From NCBI RefSeq assembly GCF_038502225.1, contig NC_091292.1:53374278-53438277 (forward strand): a stretch of 64,000 bases of DNA. The letters run 5' to 3'. This document shows positions 21,141-31,800 of the stretch, piece by piece. Each line of letters starts with the position of its first letter. Positions within the stretch are counted from its first letter, which is position 1. A model generated the notes under the pieces. That model was not told where the DNA came from. It saw only the letters and a list, made by a program, of their open reading frames with translations, and searched no databases. The translations under genes and the position numbers were made by a program. The DNA comes from Cherax quadricarinatus (taxonomy: Eukaryota; Arthropoda; Malacostraca; Decapoda; Parastacidae).

Positions 21141-22215
21141 TTAACCCTTTGACTGTTTCAGGCCCCTCTCTGAAACTGTCATTCTATGTCGCTCAATTTT
21201 TGAAAAAAAAAAATTATTTTTTCTTATGAAATGACAGAGAATCTTTTCCCGATGGTAATGACACCAAAAGTTCGAAATTTGGTAGAAAACTCATGGAATT
21301 AAGCTCCCGCGAAGTTAGCGGTCTCGGCGACAAATGCGTATCGGCGATTTCGCCGACTTTGAGCCCTATTTTCAGCCAATTCCAATGTTCCAGTTGACCA
21401 AACTCATAGCTATTTCTTTAGAACTCCATTTTATCTATCAGCTGAGTACAAGAAACCTCCCATTTACTAATTTGGACTACCCAATATGGTGGTCCGAAAT
21501 TGGCAATTTGGCCAATTTCACACACACTAAAAAAGATGCCAATTTCAAAATAGGGTCCAGAATAAACAAGGTAGACATTCGTGGCACTAAAATAACATAT
21601 GCTCTGTTCATTAGTCACATCTCTAGGCCCCTCTTATATTATTATTGCTTTCTATTTTGATTTTTTATTCATACAAAAAAATACAAAATTTACTGTTATG
21701 CAGACTACTGCATTATTGTAAAAATGGTATAAATAATATCAGTGCACTAGTGAAAGAATATTAGACTCCCCAGTTGATGTGTATTGGACGTGTGGTGTGA
21801 TTTATTTACTCCTGAACATTGGTAAAAATCGAACATTTCCGCTACTTTGAGCTCAGTTTCAAGGTCGTTTTCATCGTCAAAGTAATGAAAATCATCTCTA
21901 TTTCTGTAATATGTTTTCCATTTTATCACCTAAGACCATGAAAACGCAAATACAACGATAAATACTATACGAAAATACACCTCAAAGTCGGCGTTTTATT
22001 CCAGAAAAAACGATCAGTTTTTTTTTCTCATTACGCAATGTGTGCTGCAGGATTTTTTTTATGTGGTGCACACTGACCACACAGACCCATTCTCTCACAT
22101 GTGGGCCTACCAGCTTTCTCCCGCTTGATTTGAAGCCGCTAGAATTGAGTATATATACGTCAGAAACATTGGCTCGTAAGACGTATTTATACGTCGAAAA
22201 CAGTCAAAGGGTTAA
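21141..22215 (-). mobile_element. piggyBac-type MITE P5 (1,067 bp)
   Basis: TTAA at 21141-21144 and 22212-22215, ends CCCTTTGACTG and CAGTCAAAGGG. The CGTATATATAC-type palindromes lie near the right end, so it is reversed relative to P1. The flanking Tigger sequences are not adjacent in other Tigger copies (the left flank matches AAATCTTAAAG, the right flank a later ATTAAAAGAAG). A deletion of about 110 bp between two TTAA sites therefore accompanied or preceded the insertion. Confidence 0.9.
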
Positions 22216-23490
22216 AGAAGGGAAGTAACCCCAGAAAAGAACTTGTTACCTAAAGTCTTTATGGAAGGGAATTCCCCTTCCAAACAATAAGTGCTCCCTC
22301 ACTCCTCCTCCCTATCTTCCAGATGCCATCAATAATCTTCAATAAAGGTAATTAAAAATGTTATTTTATATGTTCATTTAAATGTTTATTTATCTATTAC
22401 TAATTGTACTATGTATGTTTGTTGTATGTAAAACTATAATTAATCTCTATAAAATGTATTTTTTTGTGAACATTTTTGGGTTTCTGTAACGGATTAATTG
22501 TATTTACATTATTTCTTATGGGAAATAGTGCTTCGAGTTTCAAACGTTTCGACTTTAGAATTAGCTCCCGGAATGGATTAAGTTCGAAACGCAGGGTTCC
22601 ACTGTATTGGTACAACTATGCTCTCATATATTTCCCTTTTTGCCTCCATGGATAACATTCTTTGTCAGATGCCTCAATGCACCACCCACCTTTTTCTTTT
22701 AATCAATTCTATGGTTTACCCCATCTTTCAGAGACCAATCTGCTGATAAGTCCACTCCCAAATATCTGAACACATTCACTTCCTCCATACTCCCTCTCAT
22801 CTGATATCCAGTCTTTCATTACCTATATCTTTTGTTACCCTTATGTTCACTTTTAATTTTCTTTTTACTTTCCCTTCCAAATTCGTTCACCAACCTTTGC
22901 AACTTCTCTTCAGAATCTCCCAAAAGCACAGTGTCATCAGCAAAAAGTAACTGTGACAATCCCCAATGTGTATCAAACTCTATTTTAATCCCACACATTT
23001 CTCCAACACACTAGCACTCACTTCTTTAACAACCGCATCTATAAATATGTTAGACAACCATAGAAAATAATTTCCCTCTCTCCTACATTCGCTAACCTGA
23101 GCCTCACTATCCTCATAAAAACTTTTAACTGCTTTCAGTAACCTACCACCAATTTAATATACTCGCAACATCTGCCACACTGCTCCCCCATCCACCATGT
23201 CACGTCTTTTCTAAGCTCATGAATGCAATGAAAACTTCCTCACCTTCATCAATTATTCATTTAAATGTTTCAATGTAAACATTTGGTCCACACACCCCCT
23301 ACCCTTCCTAAAGTCTCATTGTTCATCTGCAATCCTGCTCTATATCCTATTCTTAATTCTGTCAAAAATAACTCTACCAAACACTTTACCTGGTATATTC
23401 AACAGGCTTATTCCCCTATAATTTTTACACTCTTTTGTCCCCTTTACCTTTATACAAACAAACTCCCCTACAATTTTTATACTCTTTTGT

Positions 23491-24374
23491 CCAAAGTTCT
23501 GAATGTTGGATAGTTTTGTCCAAAGTTCTAAATGTTGGATAGTTAAATAACCATGCCACATATAACTAAATATGTAGATCTTAATACTACTGATTGCGAA
23601 AAGGATTTAGGAGCTCTGGTTAGCAGTAATCTAAAACCAAGACAACAGTGCATTAGTGTTCGCAATAAAGCTAACAGAATTCTTGGCTTCATATCTAGAA
23701 GTATAAATAATAGAAGTCCTCAGGTTGTTCTTCAACTCTATATATCCTTGGTTAGGCCTCATTTAGACTATGCTGCTCAGTTCTGGTCACCGTATTACAG
23801 AATGGATATAAATGCTCTGGAAAACGTACAGGGGAGGATGACAAAGATGATCCCATGTATCAGAAATCTTCCCTATGAGGATAGACTGAGGGCACTGAAT
23901 CTGCACTCTCTCGAAAGGCGTAGAATTAAGGGGGATATGATCGAGGTGTATAAATGGAAAACAGGAATAAATAAAGGAGATGTAAATAACGTGCTGAAAA
24001 TTTCCAGCCAAGACAGGACTCGCAGCAATGGTTTCAAGTTGGAAAAATTCAGATTCAGGAAGGATATAGGAAAGCACTGGTTTGGTAATAGAGTTGTGGA
24101 TGAGTGGAACAAACTCCCGAGTACAGTTATTCAAGCTAAAGCGTTGTGTAGTTTTAAAAATAGGTTAGATAAATACATGAGTGGGTGTGGGTGGGTGTGA
24201 GTTGGACCTGACTAGCTTGTGCTGCTGGGTCTGGTGCAGTGCTCCATCCTTGAGTGGAGGTGACCAGACTGGGTGGGTCATTGGGCTAATCCAGGGGGGA
24301 GGGGACATGGACCTGCTCTGCATGGGTCAGTAGGCCTGCTGCAGTGTTCCTTCTTTCTTATGTTCTTATGTTCT
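23491..24374 (+). pseudogene. CR1-like LINE 3' end with complete UTR and tail
   Basis: Coding 23553-24200 matches the second half of the RT protein of the copy at 11737, with few differences (KDLGALVSSNLKPRQQ, RPHLDYAAQFWSPYY, KHWFGNRVVDEWNKLPS), then a 3' UTR and a tail of TTCTTATGTTCTTATGTTCT ending at 24374. Octamer tails of this kind are typical of the CR1 group. The 5' end shows a small direct duplication (CCAAAGTTCTGAATGTTGG and CCAAAGTTCTAAATGTTGG). The catalytic FADD region is missing, so it is a dead 5'-truncated copy. Confidence 0.85.
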
Positions 24375-24541
24375 AAGCTGCTGTGTTATCAGCACCTCTG
24401 CAAAAACAGTGATTATGTGTGAGTGAAGTGAAAGAGTTGAATGATGATGAAAGTATTTTCTTTTTGGGGATTTTTTTTCTTTTTGGGTCACCCTGCTTCA
24501 GTGGAAGACGGCCGACTTGTTAAAAAAAAAAAAAAAATTTA
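24375..24541 (+). mobile_element. RTE-type 3' tail with poly(A)
   Basis: Contains ATGATGATGAAAGTATTTTC, GGGTCACCCTGC and GACGGCCGACTTGTT followed by A(15). It is the 3' end of an RTE-type element or of a derivative of it. The same tail at 36376-36439 plus 38773-38842 is split by a Tigger. The block here shows that site unoccupied (GAAAGTATTTTCTTTTTGGG). Confidence 0.75.
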
Positions 24542-25028
24542 ACACCTTTTGCAACATCAGCTTCCTTGATCTGTTCTTTCTTTGCCAGGATAGAACCAAT
24601 GGTCAACTTGTTTTTACCAAACATCCTGGCAAGCTCAACAAGTCTCACACCACTCTCATACTTCTGTATTATTTCCTCCTTCATATCTATGGTGTTTTTC
24701 ACTCTCTTTACCACAGGGGTACCACTAGCAATTTTCTTTGGGCCCATGGTAGCTTATTTAACAGTCCCACAAGCACTAAACACAATGAAATAATCATAAA
24801 ATGTTTGACTGAGAGCGCAGGTTAGTGTTACTCAAGCATCAACAAAACCAGACTGGCTCACGGTGCCTGCATGAGGACGTAGACAGAGCGGGCTGCTGGA
24901 CAGGTCTGGTATCCAGCAGTTCGAAAATAGGGGCAAGTTCAATAATAGGGACAAAGTTGGTTCGAAAAAAGCGTTCGATTTTCAAAGAGTTCGATAAGTG
25001 ATACATTCGAAATTCGAGGTTCCACTGC
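24541..25028 (-). mobile_element. Tigger family C 5' end with N-terminal coding
   Basis: The 5' terminus is at about 25028 on the minus strand (TTCGAGGTTCCACTG followed by CATA). A 5' UTR like that of the 19908 element comes next. The ATG at 24747 opens a frame with MGPKKIASGTPVVKRVKNT, KYESGVRLVELARMFGKNK (HTH) and IKEADVAKGVK, which ends in the poly(A)/poly(T) junction at 24541. The element is cut there, so only the DNA-binding half-domain remains. Confidence 0.82.
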
Positions 25029-25039
25029 ATATACACACC

Positions 25040-25245
25040 CTTCGGGGTTTTCTTCTATTTTCCTACTAGTTCTTGCTCTTGTTTATTTCCCCTTATCTCC
25101 ATGGGAAAATGAAACAGAATTCTTCCTCTGTAAGACATGCGTGTTGTAGGAGGCAACTAACATGCCAGGAGCAAGAGAAACTTTTTTTTTTGGGGGGGGG
25201 GGCCACCCTGCATCGGTGGGATATGGCCGGTTTGTTGAAAGAAGA
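25040..25245 (+). mobile_element. Deletion derivative of an RTE-like LINE: 5' leader fused to the 3' tail
   Basis: About 25060-25178 matches the 5' leader of R2 (GCTCTTGTTTATTTCCCC, TCCATGGG, CTTCCTCTGTAAG, GTAGGAGGC, GCCAGGAGCAA). It joins directly to a 3' UTR block (GCCACCCTGCATCGGTGGGA, GGCCGGTTTGTTGAAAG). All protein coding is absent. This is the layout of a short non-autonomous element that could be mobilised by the LINE machinery. Confidence 0.7.
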
Positions 25246-25433
25246 TATCTACCATATTTCACGGCTTATCAGATGCATTTTTTCTATAAAATATCTCCAA
25301 AAACCACCCTGCATCCTATAAACTGAAGGTCAGTGATGGGAGCAATAAGTTTGGGGTGTGGGGTGGGCTGTAGCTCTCCCAGAGCTGAGCCACTGAAACT
25401 ATAACAAGTCTTATAAGCCACAAAAAATGGTAA
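25246..25433. other. Unclassified repeat-like stretch
   Basis: Contains CCATATTTCACGGCTTATC and GCATCCTATAAACTGAAGG, wording reminiscent of DNA-transposon ends, but no paired terminal repeat or coding was found. It stops at the TTAA of the following element. Confidence 0.35.
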
Positions 25434-25809
25434 TTAACCCTTTCACTGTCGGTGACATATAGGTACAGCTTACAAGCCAGTGTTGGCGACATATTAATAC
25501 CCCAAAATCCTAACGGCTTCAAATCCAGCAGGAGAAAGCTAATAGACTTACCTGTGAGAGAATGGGTCTGCATGGTCAGTGTGCACAGTATAAAAAAAAA
25601 AAATCCTGCAGCACGCAGTGCATGAGAAAAAAAAGACTCTGACAGTGCTTTTGGATTAACCCTTTCAGTGTCACTACCCTTAATCCTTAGGTCACTGTGT
25701 CGAAAAATATTCAAAAAAAAAATATTATTTTTCTTACCAAAATCTTAAGAATAATTTTGAGTGTTATACGACAAAAAAAATTTTTGCGATCAATACTTAC
25801 CGAGATATA

Positions 25810-28137
25810 CAGTGGACCCCCACCTTACAAATGCATCGTGTTACATTAAATCCGCCATACGAAGCATTTGAACACAAAAATTTTGCCTCGCCTCACGATA
25901 AAAAATTTACCTTACGTGATTCGTTCGGGACGTGTCCCACATGTGGCCTCAGCTGCCCTGTGGGTGCCAGTGTTTACAAGCCAGCGAGTGCGGTCGCATC
26001 TAAGCATACATTCGGTACATTTCATATTATCACAGTGTTTTTAGTGCTTGTAACTGCAAAATAAGTCACCATAGGCCCCAAGAAAGCTTCTAGTGCCAAC
26101 CCTGTGGTAAAAAGGGTGAAAATTACTATGGAAATGAAGAGATAATTGCTAAGTACGAAAGTGGAGTGCATGTCTTGGAGCTGGCCAGGTTGTATACCAA
26201 ACCCCACTCAACCACCGCTACTATCTTGGCCAACAAAACGGCAATCAAGGAAGCTGTTCTTGCAAAAGGTGCAAGTTTGTTTTCGTAACAGAGATCACAA
26301 GTGATAGAAGATGTTGAGAGACTGTTATTGGTGTGGATAAACGAAAAACAGATAGCAGGAGATAGCATTTCTCAGGCGATCATATGTGAAAAGGCTAGGA
26401 AGTTGCATGACGATTTAATTAGAAAAAAGCCTGCAACTAAAGGTGATGTGAGTGAATTTAAGGCCAGCAAAGGTTGGTTTGAGAGATTTAAGAATCGTAG
26501 TGGCATATATAGTGTGATAAGGCAAGGTGAGGCTGCCAGTTTGGACCAAAAATCGGTTGAAAAATATATGAAGGAATTCAAGGAGTATATAGACAGTGAA
26601 GAACTGAAACCTGAACAAGTATTTAATTGTGATGAAACAGGCCTGTTTTGGGAGAAAATGCCAAGCAGGACCTACATTACTCAGGAGGAAAAGGCACTCC
26701 CAGGACATAAGCCTATGAAAGACAGGCTTACTCTTTTGATGTGTGCTAATGCTAGTGGTGATTGCAAAGTGAAGCCTTTATTGGTGAATCACTCTGAAAC
26801 TCCCAGAGCATTCAGGCAAAACAATGTCCTCAAGGCTAATTTGTGTGTGCTGTGAAGGGCAAACAGGGACTTTTTCTATGACTAGTTACACGATGCATTT
26901 GCACACACTGTGAAAAATTACCTAATGGAAAAGAAATTGGACCCTAAGTGCCTCCTGGTATTAGATAATGCTCCTGGTCATCCTTCAGACTTGGCGGAGC
27001 AGCTTTCTGGGGACATGAGCTTCATTAAGGTCAAGTTTTTGTCTCCTAATACCACTCTCCTCTCCTGCAGCCCATGGACCAGCAGGTCATTTCAAACTTC
27101 AAAAAACTCTACACAAAAGCTATGTTTCAAAAGTGCTTTGAAGTGACCTCAGACACTCGATTGACTCTAAGAGAGTTTTGGAAAGATCACTTTAGTATCC
27201 TCAGTTGTGTAAACCTTATAGGTAAGGCTTGGGAGGGAGTGACTAAGAGGACCTTGAACTCTGCTTGGAAGAAACTGTGGCCACAATGTGCAGAAGAAAA
27301 GAATTTTGAAGGGTTTGGGGATAACCCTAAGAAGCATATGCCAGTTTTAGAATCCATTGTGGCATTGGGGAACTCCTTGGGGTTGGAGGTTAGTGGGGAG
27401 GATGTGGAAGAGTTGGTGGAGGAGGACAATGAAGAACTAACCACTGATGAGCTGCAAGATCATCTTCAACAGCAAGAGGCCAGACCTGAGGAAACTGCTT
27501 CAGAGGAGGGGAGAGAGAAATTTAGGAAGTTTCCTACTTCAAAGATTAAGGAAACGTGCCCAAAGGGGGTTGAACTGCAAACCTTTACGGATGAAAATCA
27601 CCCTGAAACAGCTACTGCAAGCAGTGTTGGCAACCTGTACAATAACAATGTTATGGCCCATTTTAGGAAAGTCTTAAAAGAACGGGAGGTACAGAGTTCT
27701 ATGGACAGATTTGTTGTGCGACCGAGGTCCAGTGACTCTCAAGCTGGTCCTAGTGGCATTAAAAGATGAAGGAAAGTAACCCCGGAAAAGGACTTGCTAC
27801 CTCAAGTTCTAATGGAAGGGATTCCCCTTCTAAACAATAACTTCCACACTCTCCCCTCCTTCCATCCCATCAATCATCACCAGATCTTCAATAAAGGTAA
27901 GTGTCATGTATTCTATTCTTAGCAGAGTAGTAATTGTGCATGTCTTCTTCAGTTTGTGTGTATTAAAATTAATATTTCATGTGGTAAAAAAATTTTTTTT
28001 TCATACTTTGGGGTGTCAGGAACAGATTAATTTGATTTCCATTATTTCTTATGAGGAAAATTTATTCGGCTAACGATAATTTCGGCTTATGATGAGCTCT
28101 CAGGAACGGATTAATATCGTAAGGTGGGGTTCCACTG
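25810..28137 (+). mobile_element. Full-length Tigger family A copy (2,328 bp), decayed
   Basis: TIRs CAGTGGACCCCCACCTTAC and GTAAGGTGGGGTTCCACTG with TA at 25808-25809 and 28138-28139. It sits in the piggyBac 3' region. The unoccupied equivalent is in P2 at about 2270 (GAGATATGGATGCATGAAG). The TIR wording (CACCTTAC instead of GCATAAC) marks a subfamily. Confidence 0.93.
26071..27840 (+). pseudogene. Tigger family A transposase, multiply broken
   Basis: The start codon is ATA (26071) where relatives have ATG. A 4-bp deletion near 26136 shifts the frame, TAA replaces a sense codon near 26286, and TGG codons have become TGA (about 26853) and TAG (about 26883). A deletion near 26865 removes part of the SKAWVTRD region. 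A later frameshift lies near 27057. Catalytic blocks are still recognisable (FNCDETGLFWEKMP, LVLDNAPGHP, PMDQQVISNF). It is non-functional. Confidence 0.9.
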
Positions 28138-28215
28138 TAGAGGCATGAAGATGACAAAGTAAAACACTTACAGCAACATCCGCAACTGCCACTTACTCGA
28201 TAATATTTTATTCTA

Positions 28216-29256
28216 CAGTAGAACCTCGAGTTTCGGCCGCCCCAAGTTTCGACCATTTTGAGTTTCGGACACTTTTTTCGGCTAAATTTTGCCTTGAATT
28301 TCCAACAGTACCTTGAGTTTCGGCCGCCGTGCCAGACCTGTCCGCCTGCCCACACCTGCCTGCACCCACACAAAGCATCCCACACATGCATTGCGGGTCA
28401 GTCTGGCTTCGTTTTGCCTTGAGTGAACATTATCCTGCGCTTTCATCCAAACATTTCACAATAATCCATTGTTTTTTCTGCTTGTTGATTGAGTGCAACT
28501 GCTACATAATTAACCATGGGCCCAAAGAAACTTTCTAGTGCCAGCACCTTTTTAAAGAAAGTGAGAAACACTATAGAATTGAAGAAAGAAATTGTAGCAA
28601 AGTACGAAAGTGGAGGAAGAAGAGAGAGGGGAGAATGTCCTTTCTTCAGTGATTCTACGATACGTATGATACTAAAGCAGCAGGAGTCAATAAAGTCTAT
28701 AGCACCAGCCAGTGATAAAGTGTAGCATTAACAGTGTAGCAAGTAAGTTAAGCGAGTAAAGGACAGAAAAAGGGCACAAAACCAACTCCTCCAATGTCAT
28801 TGGAGGTATATAGAGTCACTGACAACACCGCCGCCACAACCACCACTATATGGCTTATGCTGCCAGTATCTCTTATAACCCAAAAACACCACCACCACCA
28901 CTCATGACATATATAATGATACATTTTATTCATTCTAGAGTATATATCATGTTTCTATGTTATTAATATTTTTTATTATGTCATATTAGATCAATTACGA
29001 TAGATAAATAAGCCGTAGAGTTGATATTAGCATCACATTGAAGGAGTATCTTGTCCTGTTTCCAAACAAATTCTCCTCCTCCCTGTCTTCCATAAGCCAA
29101 CAAGAGTCTTCAGTAAAGATATGTAATGTTTATATTTATTTATATTTGTTTCTCATTGTTTTCTGTATGCAAAACTATATTTATTTGACTTTCGAACAAT
29201 TTGAGTTTCGGCCGAGCTTCTGCAATAGATTATTGCTGAAACTCAAGGTTCCACTG
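28216..29256 (+). mobile_element. Non-autonomous Tigger family D copy (1,041 bp)
   Basis: TIRs CAGTAGAACCTCGAGTTTCG (left) and GAAACTCAAGGTTCCACTG (right). TA precedes it; the right TA has decayed to AA. The 5' UTR ends at ATG 28516 with MGPKKLSSAST, a short HTH start (EIVAKYESGG), then an abrupt deletion to 3' sequence (SPASDKV, stop at 28725). The 3' UTR block (TCATGTTTCTATGTTATTAA, GATAAATAAGCCGTAGAGTT) recurs near 43040-43130 (reverse) and 63250-63350. Confidence 0.88.
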
Positions 29257-29499
29257 AACTTTTTTCTCTCAGTTTTGAATATTTAATTTTTTCAAGTAAC
29301 TTTTGTGGCCTGTGAGACCAACATAGTGTATAATGTAAATATACCCACTCATTGTATGCAATACAATAACCGCACAAACACTGTTATCATTATATTGTTT
29401 ACAAACCGTGTTTACACAAACGAACAATAAAAAAAAGTGTTTTTTTACTATTGTTCTGTAATATATATATACACATACAGAGTCACTGGACACATTCCT

Positions 29500-30253
29500 A
29501 GAAGTGCTGCAGCTTGTGGAACTCTTTGAAACATGGTGTTATGCACAGTGCTGTTTTACACTCACATAAAACGAGTGTCTCTGTGTTTTTGTTGGCGGGA
29601 TGTTGTGGTTGTGCAGGTTGTGGTTATGCAGGTTGTTGTGGATATGGTTTGGCTGTGTAGGTTGTTGTGATTGTGCAGGCTGTTGTGGCTGAGTAGGTTG
29701 TGGTTGTGGTTGTTCAGGCTGTTGTGGTGTGTGGGTGGTTGAAGCAGGCCTGTCTTGTGGATGTGATGAGTCAGCAGCATGGCTACCAGCCTGGGTACAT
29801 GACGCATTACAAAACCACAACTGCCACCTGCTACCACATTTATATACCATCCCAACTGTAACATTACCCATTACTCATACCATCTTCCCCACCAACCCAC
29901 ACGGAAATAAGTCACTTTGAGTTTTTTGGGTTATCCTAGGTTGATGTTCGTCTGGGTCGTCCTTCCTTCCTTCCTACCTTCCTTCCTTCCATCCTTACTT
30001 CTTCCTTCCTTCTGGTTTCCTGGGTACTGCTTTCAGTCACAAACTCCTCAAAACCATGAAATTCATCTTCACTGACACTTCCATTTGTGTTATAACTGTC
30101 ACGTGAGAAAAGAAGAGTTCCAATTCGCCGGGAAGTGAGGGTTTTCTTACCATGAAGCATGGAAAACAAGGTGTACTGAAATGTCATTCCCACATTGCAC
30201 CACTGGCTCCACAATTTATTTTTATACTGTGCACAGTGACCACGCAGACCCAT
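29500..30253 (-). pseudogene. piggyBac transposase remnants: N-terminal acidic region, Gln/Pro-rich stretch, CRD scrap
   Basis: Read from 30253: SRRIGTLLFSRDSYNTNGS, VSEDEFHGFEEFVTES (compare NEDEFYGFDQLVTERS at 44110), then a repetitive TTCC stretch. Further down, 29871-29590 encodes THAADSS-like sequence followed by a QPQPTQPQQPAQ low-complexity run. The last scrap, KHRDTRFM, belongs to the cysteine-rich C-terminal domain of piggyBac (compare RRKDTRFMCEEC near 46976). The DDD catalytic core is deleted. Confidence 0.75.
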
Positions 30254-31310
30254 TCTCTCACATGTAGGCCTACCAGCTTTCTCCCACTAGATATGAAGGT
30301 GCCAGAATTTTGGCATAGTATTGTGGGGCCGACACTGGCTATCAAGCCATAACACTACGGGACCGACACTGAAAGGGTTAAAACGCCAATTTAAATTGAA
30401 GCGTATTTTTGTATGGTATTTATGGTTGTATTCTCGTTTTCTGGGTCTCATTTGACAGAATGGAAGATATATTATAGAAATAGAAATGATTTTGACTGGT
30501 TTCACGATGAAAAGTACCTTGAAATTTATCTCAAAGTAGCAGAAATGTTCAATTTTTACCAATGTTCAAGAGTAAACAAATGACATCACCATCCAATATG
30601 TGTCCAACTGGTCAGTCTAATATGCAATCACATATGGGTTGACATTATATATGCAATTATGTAATAATTCAGGAGTCTGCATAAGAGTAAATCTTCTATT
30701 TTTTATGAGAATAAAAATTCAAAATGGAAAGCAAGAGTAATATAAGAGGGGCCTGGAGACATGACTAATGATCAGAGAAAATGTTATTTTAGTGCTGGTA
30801 ATGTCTGTATTGTTTATTCTGGACCCTATTTTGAAATTGGCCTCTTTTGAAATTTGCATGAAATTGGCCAAATTGCCAATTTCTGACCACTTTATTGGGT
30901 AGTTGAAATCAGTATATGGCCAGTTTCTTGTTCTCAATCGATAGAACAAATGGAGTTCTAGAGAAATAGCTATGAGTTTGGTCGACTGGAACAATGGAAT
31001 TGGTCGAAAATAAAACTGAAAGTGGGTGAAATCGCCGATGAATATATATTGCCGAGACCGGTAACTTTGCGAGAACATAATTCCATAAGTTTTCCATCAA
31101 ATTTCATACTTCTCATGTCATTACCATTTCGAAAAGATTCTCTATCCTTTCATAAGAAAAAAATATTTTTTTTTTTTAAATTCTTCAACACTGAGAGTGA
31201 GTTCAGGATCAGGGGTCTCAACAGTGAGATTTCATTTCATTTTAATTTTTTTTTACACATTGTAGAAACAAGTGGAAAGTAATATTGATAAAAAATTAGT
31301 GAATACTTAC

Positions 31311-31454
31311 TTCATAACTGTATAACTCAACAGATGCAAGCTTTATGTACTTAATTTTTTTGCTTTGTTTTAGAGAGCAATACTTCTTTCTTGATAACTT
31401 CTTAAACTCGAAGCCCCGTCTTCCCTTCTTTTGGCAGCGGGCATTATAGAATAA
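31311..31454 (-). CDS. Candidate exon 2 of an HMG-box (UBF/UBTF-like) gene
   Basis: A 144-nt exon (48 codons, phase 0 to 0). The acceptor is TTAACTTTTTCAG ending at 31455 and the donor is GAA|GTAAGT. It encodes LFYNARCQKKGRRGFEFKKL and then SRKKYCSLKQSKKIKYIKLA and SVELYSYE, the middle of an HMG box: an aromatic LFY in helix I, then L-S..KY..L...KK.KYI.LA, the helix II and start of helix III pattern known from UBF boxes (compare KKYKELPEKKKMKYI in human UBTF). It joins in frame with exon 1 (ending TSFE) and exon 3 (starting FEAAKY). It lies between a MITE and a SINE, in non-repeat sequence. No stop lies within the exon. Confidence 0.72.
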
Positions 31455-31537
31455 CTGAAAAAGTTAACAAGAAATACGTAAATTACTACCATATACACTA
31501 CATAGATCACATGCACATACACTATATGACACCTTGT

Positions 31538-31800
31538 GGAGGAGATGAATATCTAGTGATGCCGTAGTATGCTCAACTCACATCTGAGAGAAGCCCAGGT
31601 TGAATCCTGAATGAGATGAGGCATGGCAAAGGCTCCTAACATGTATTATCTGTGTTACTTAGCAATAAACAGATACCTGGGAGTTACTTGACTGTTATGA
31701 GTCACAACATTGAGAAAACCTAAAAAAAATTACCTCAAAGGAAACATGCCACACTTACTGGCTGTTTTGGGTTATCCTAGGTGCTACAAAAAGGAGATAT
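31538..31800 (+). mobile_element. Old tRNA-derived SINE-like repeat
   Basis: A B-box-like GGTTGAATCCTG at about 31598, then blocks in the same order as the SINE at 43646: GATACCTGGGAGTTA (compare GGTACCTGGGTGTTA), GACTG-TGAGTCACA, and at the end TTTTGGGTTATCCTAGGTG (compare TTGGGTTATCCTGGGTGG). It is clearly diverged. Confidence 0.65.

Larger units (their letters stand above)
19908..22604 (+). mobile_element. Non-autonomous Tigger family C copy with TGG minisatellite and nested MITE
   Basis: TIRs CAGTGGAACCCTGAGTTTCG (left) and GAAACGCAGGGTTCCACTG (right), with TA at 19906-19907 and 22605-22606. The 5' UTR is conserved up to the start codon context ACCATGG at about 20204. The transposase body is then replaced by a TGG-rich minisatellite. 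A C-terminal scrap follows at 20999-21140, then a piggyBac MITE (21141-22215), then the usual Tigger tail (GGAAGTAACCCCAGAAAAG) with AATAAAGGTAA. It is inserted in the decayed RTE copy, whose two halves continue on both sides. Confidence 0.9.
19085..23490 (-). mobile_element. Decayed RTE-like LINE copy R4, interrupted twice
   Basis: Minus-strand RTE-like sequence: a 3' tail from about 19105 (GGCAATGGC, AAGACAGTGATGA), a C-terminal coding remnant at 19617-19905 (MWFGHLEKMEQNR), then, after the Tigger at 19908-22604, RT coding remnants to about 23490 (the FADD block near 22930, leading to the YRGISLLNIPGKV region near 23380). It is interrupted by a small piggyBac MITE (19443-19616) and the Tigger. 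Many stops make it much older than R1 and R2. A short tandem duplication lies at its right end (about 23408-23491). Confidence 0.8.
25656..30381 (-). mobile_element. Internally deleted piggyBac element P7 inside P6
   Basis: TTAA at 25656-25659 and 30378-30381, ends CCCTTTCAGTGTC and GACACTGAAAGGG. Transposase remnants on the minus strand at about 29500-30253 are a C-terminal scrap, a Gln/Pro/Asn-rich stretch and the acidic N-terminus. Two Tiggers sit in its 3' part (25810-28137 and 28216-29256). Without them it is about 1.35 kb, so it is non-autonomous. Confidence 0.9.
25434..31229 (+). mobile_element. piggyBac-type MITE P6, host of a nested piggyBac element
   Basis: TTAA at 25434-25437 with CCCTTTCACTGTCGG. 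The right end at about 31229 has lost its last bases (CTCAACAGTGAG, no TTAA). Without the inner element (25656-30381, minus one TTAA) the length is about 1,070 bp, matching the MITE family. The two halves join within a block found whole in other copies (GGATTAAAACAGCG in P1 at about 378). Confidence 0.9.

Noticed and set aside
29539..29871. Gln/Pro-rich protein as a host transcription factor domain
   Set aside because: It is the low-complexity linker of a piggyBac remnant; the same THAADSS-Pro/Gln segment is in the copy at 44600-44700.
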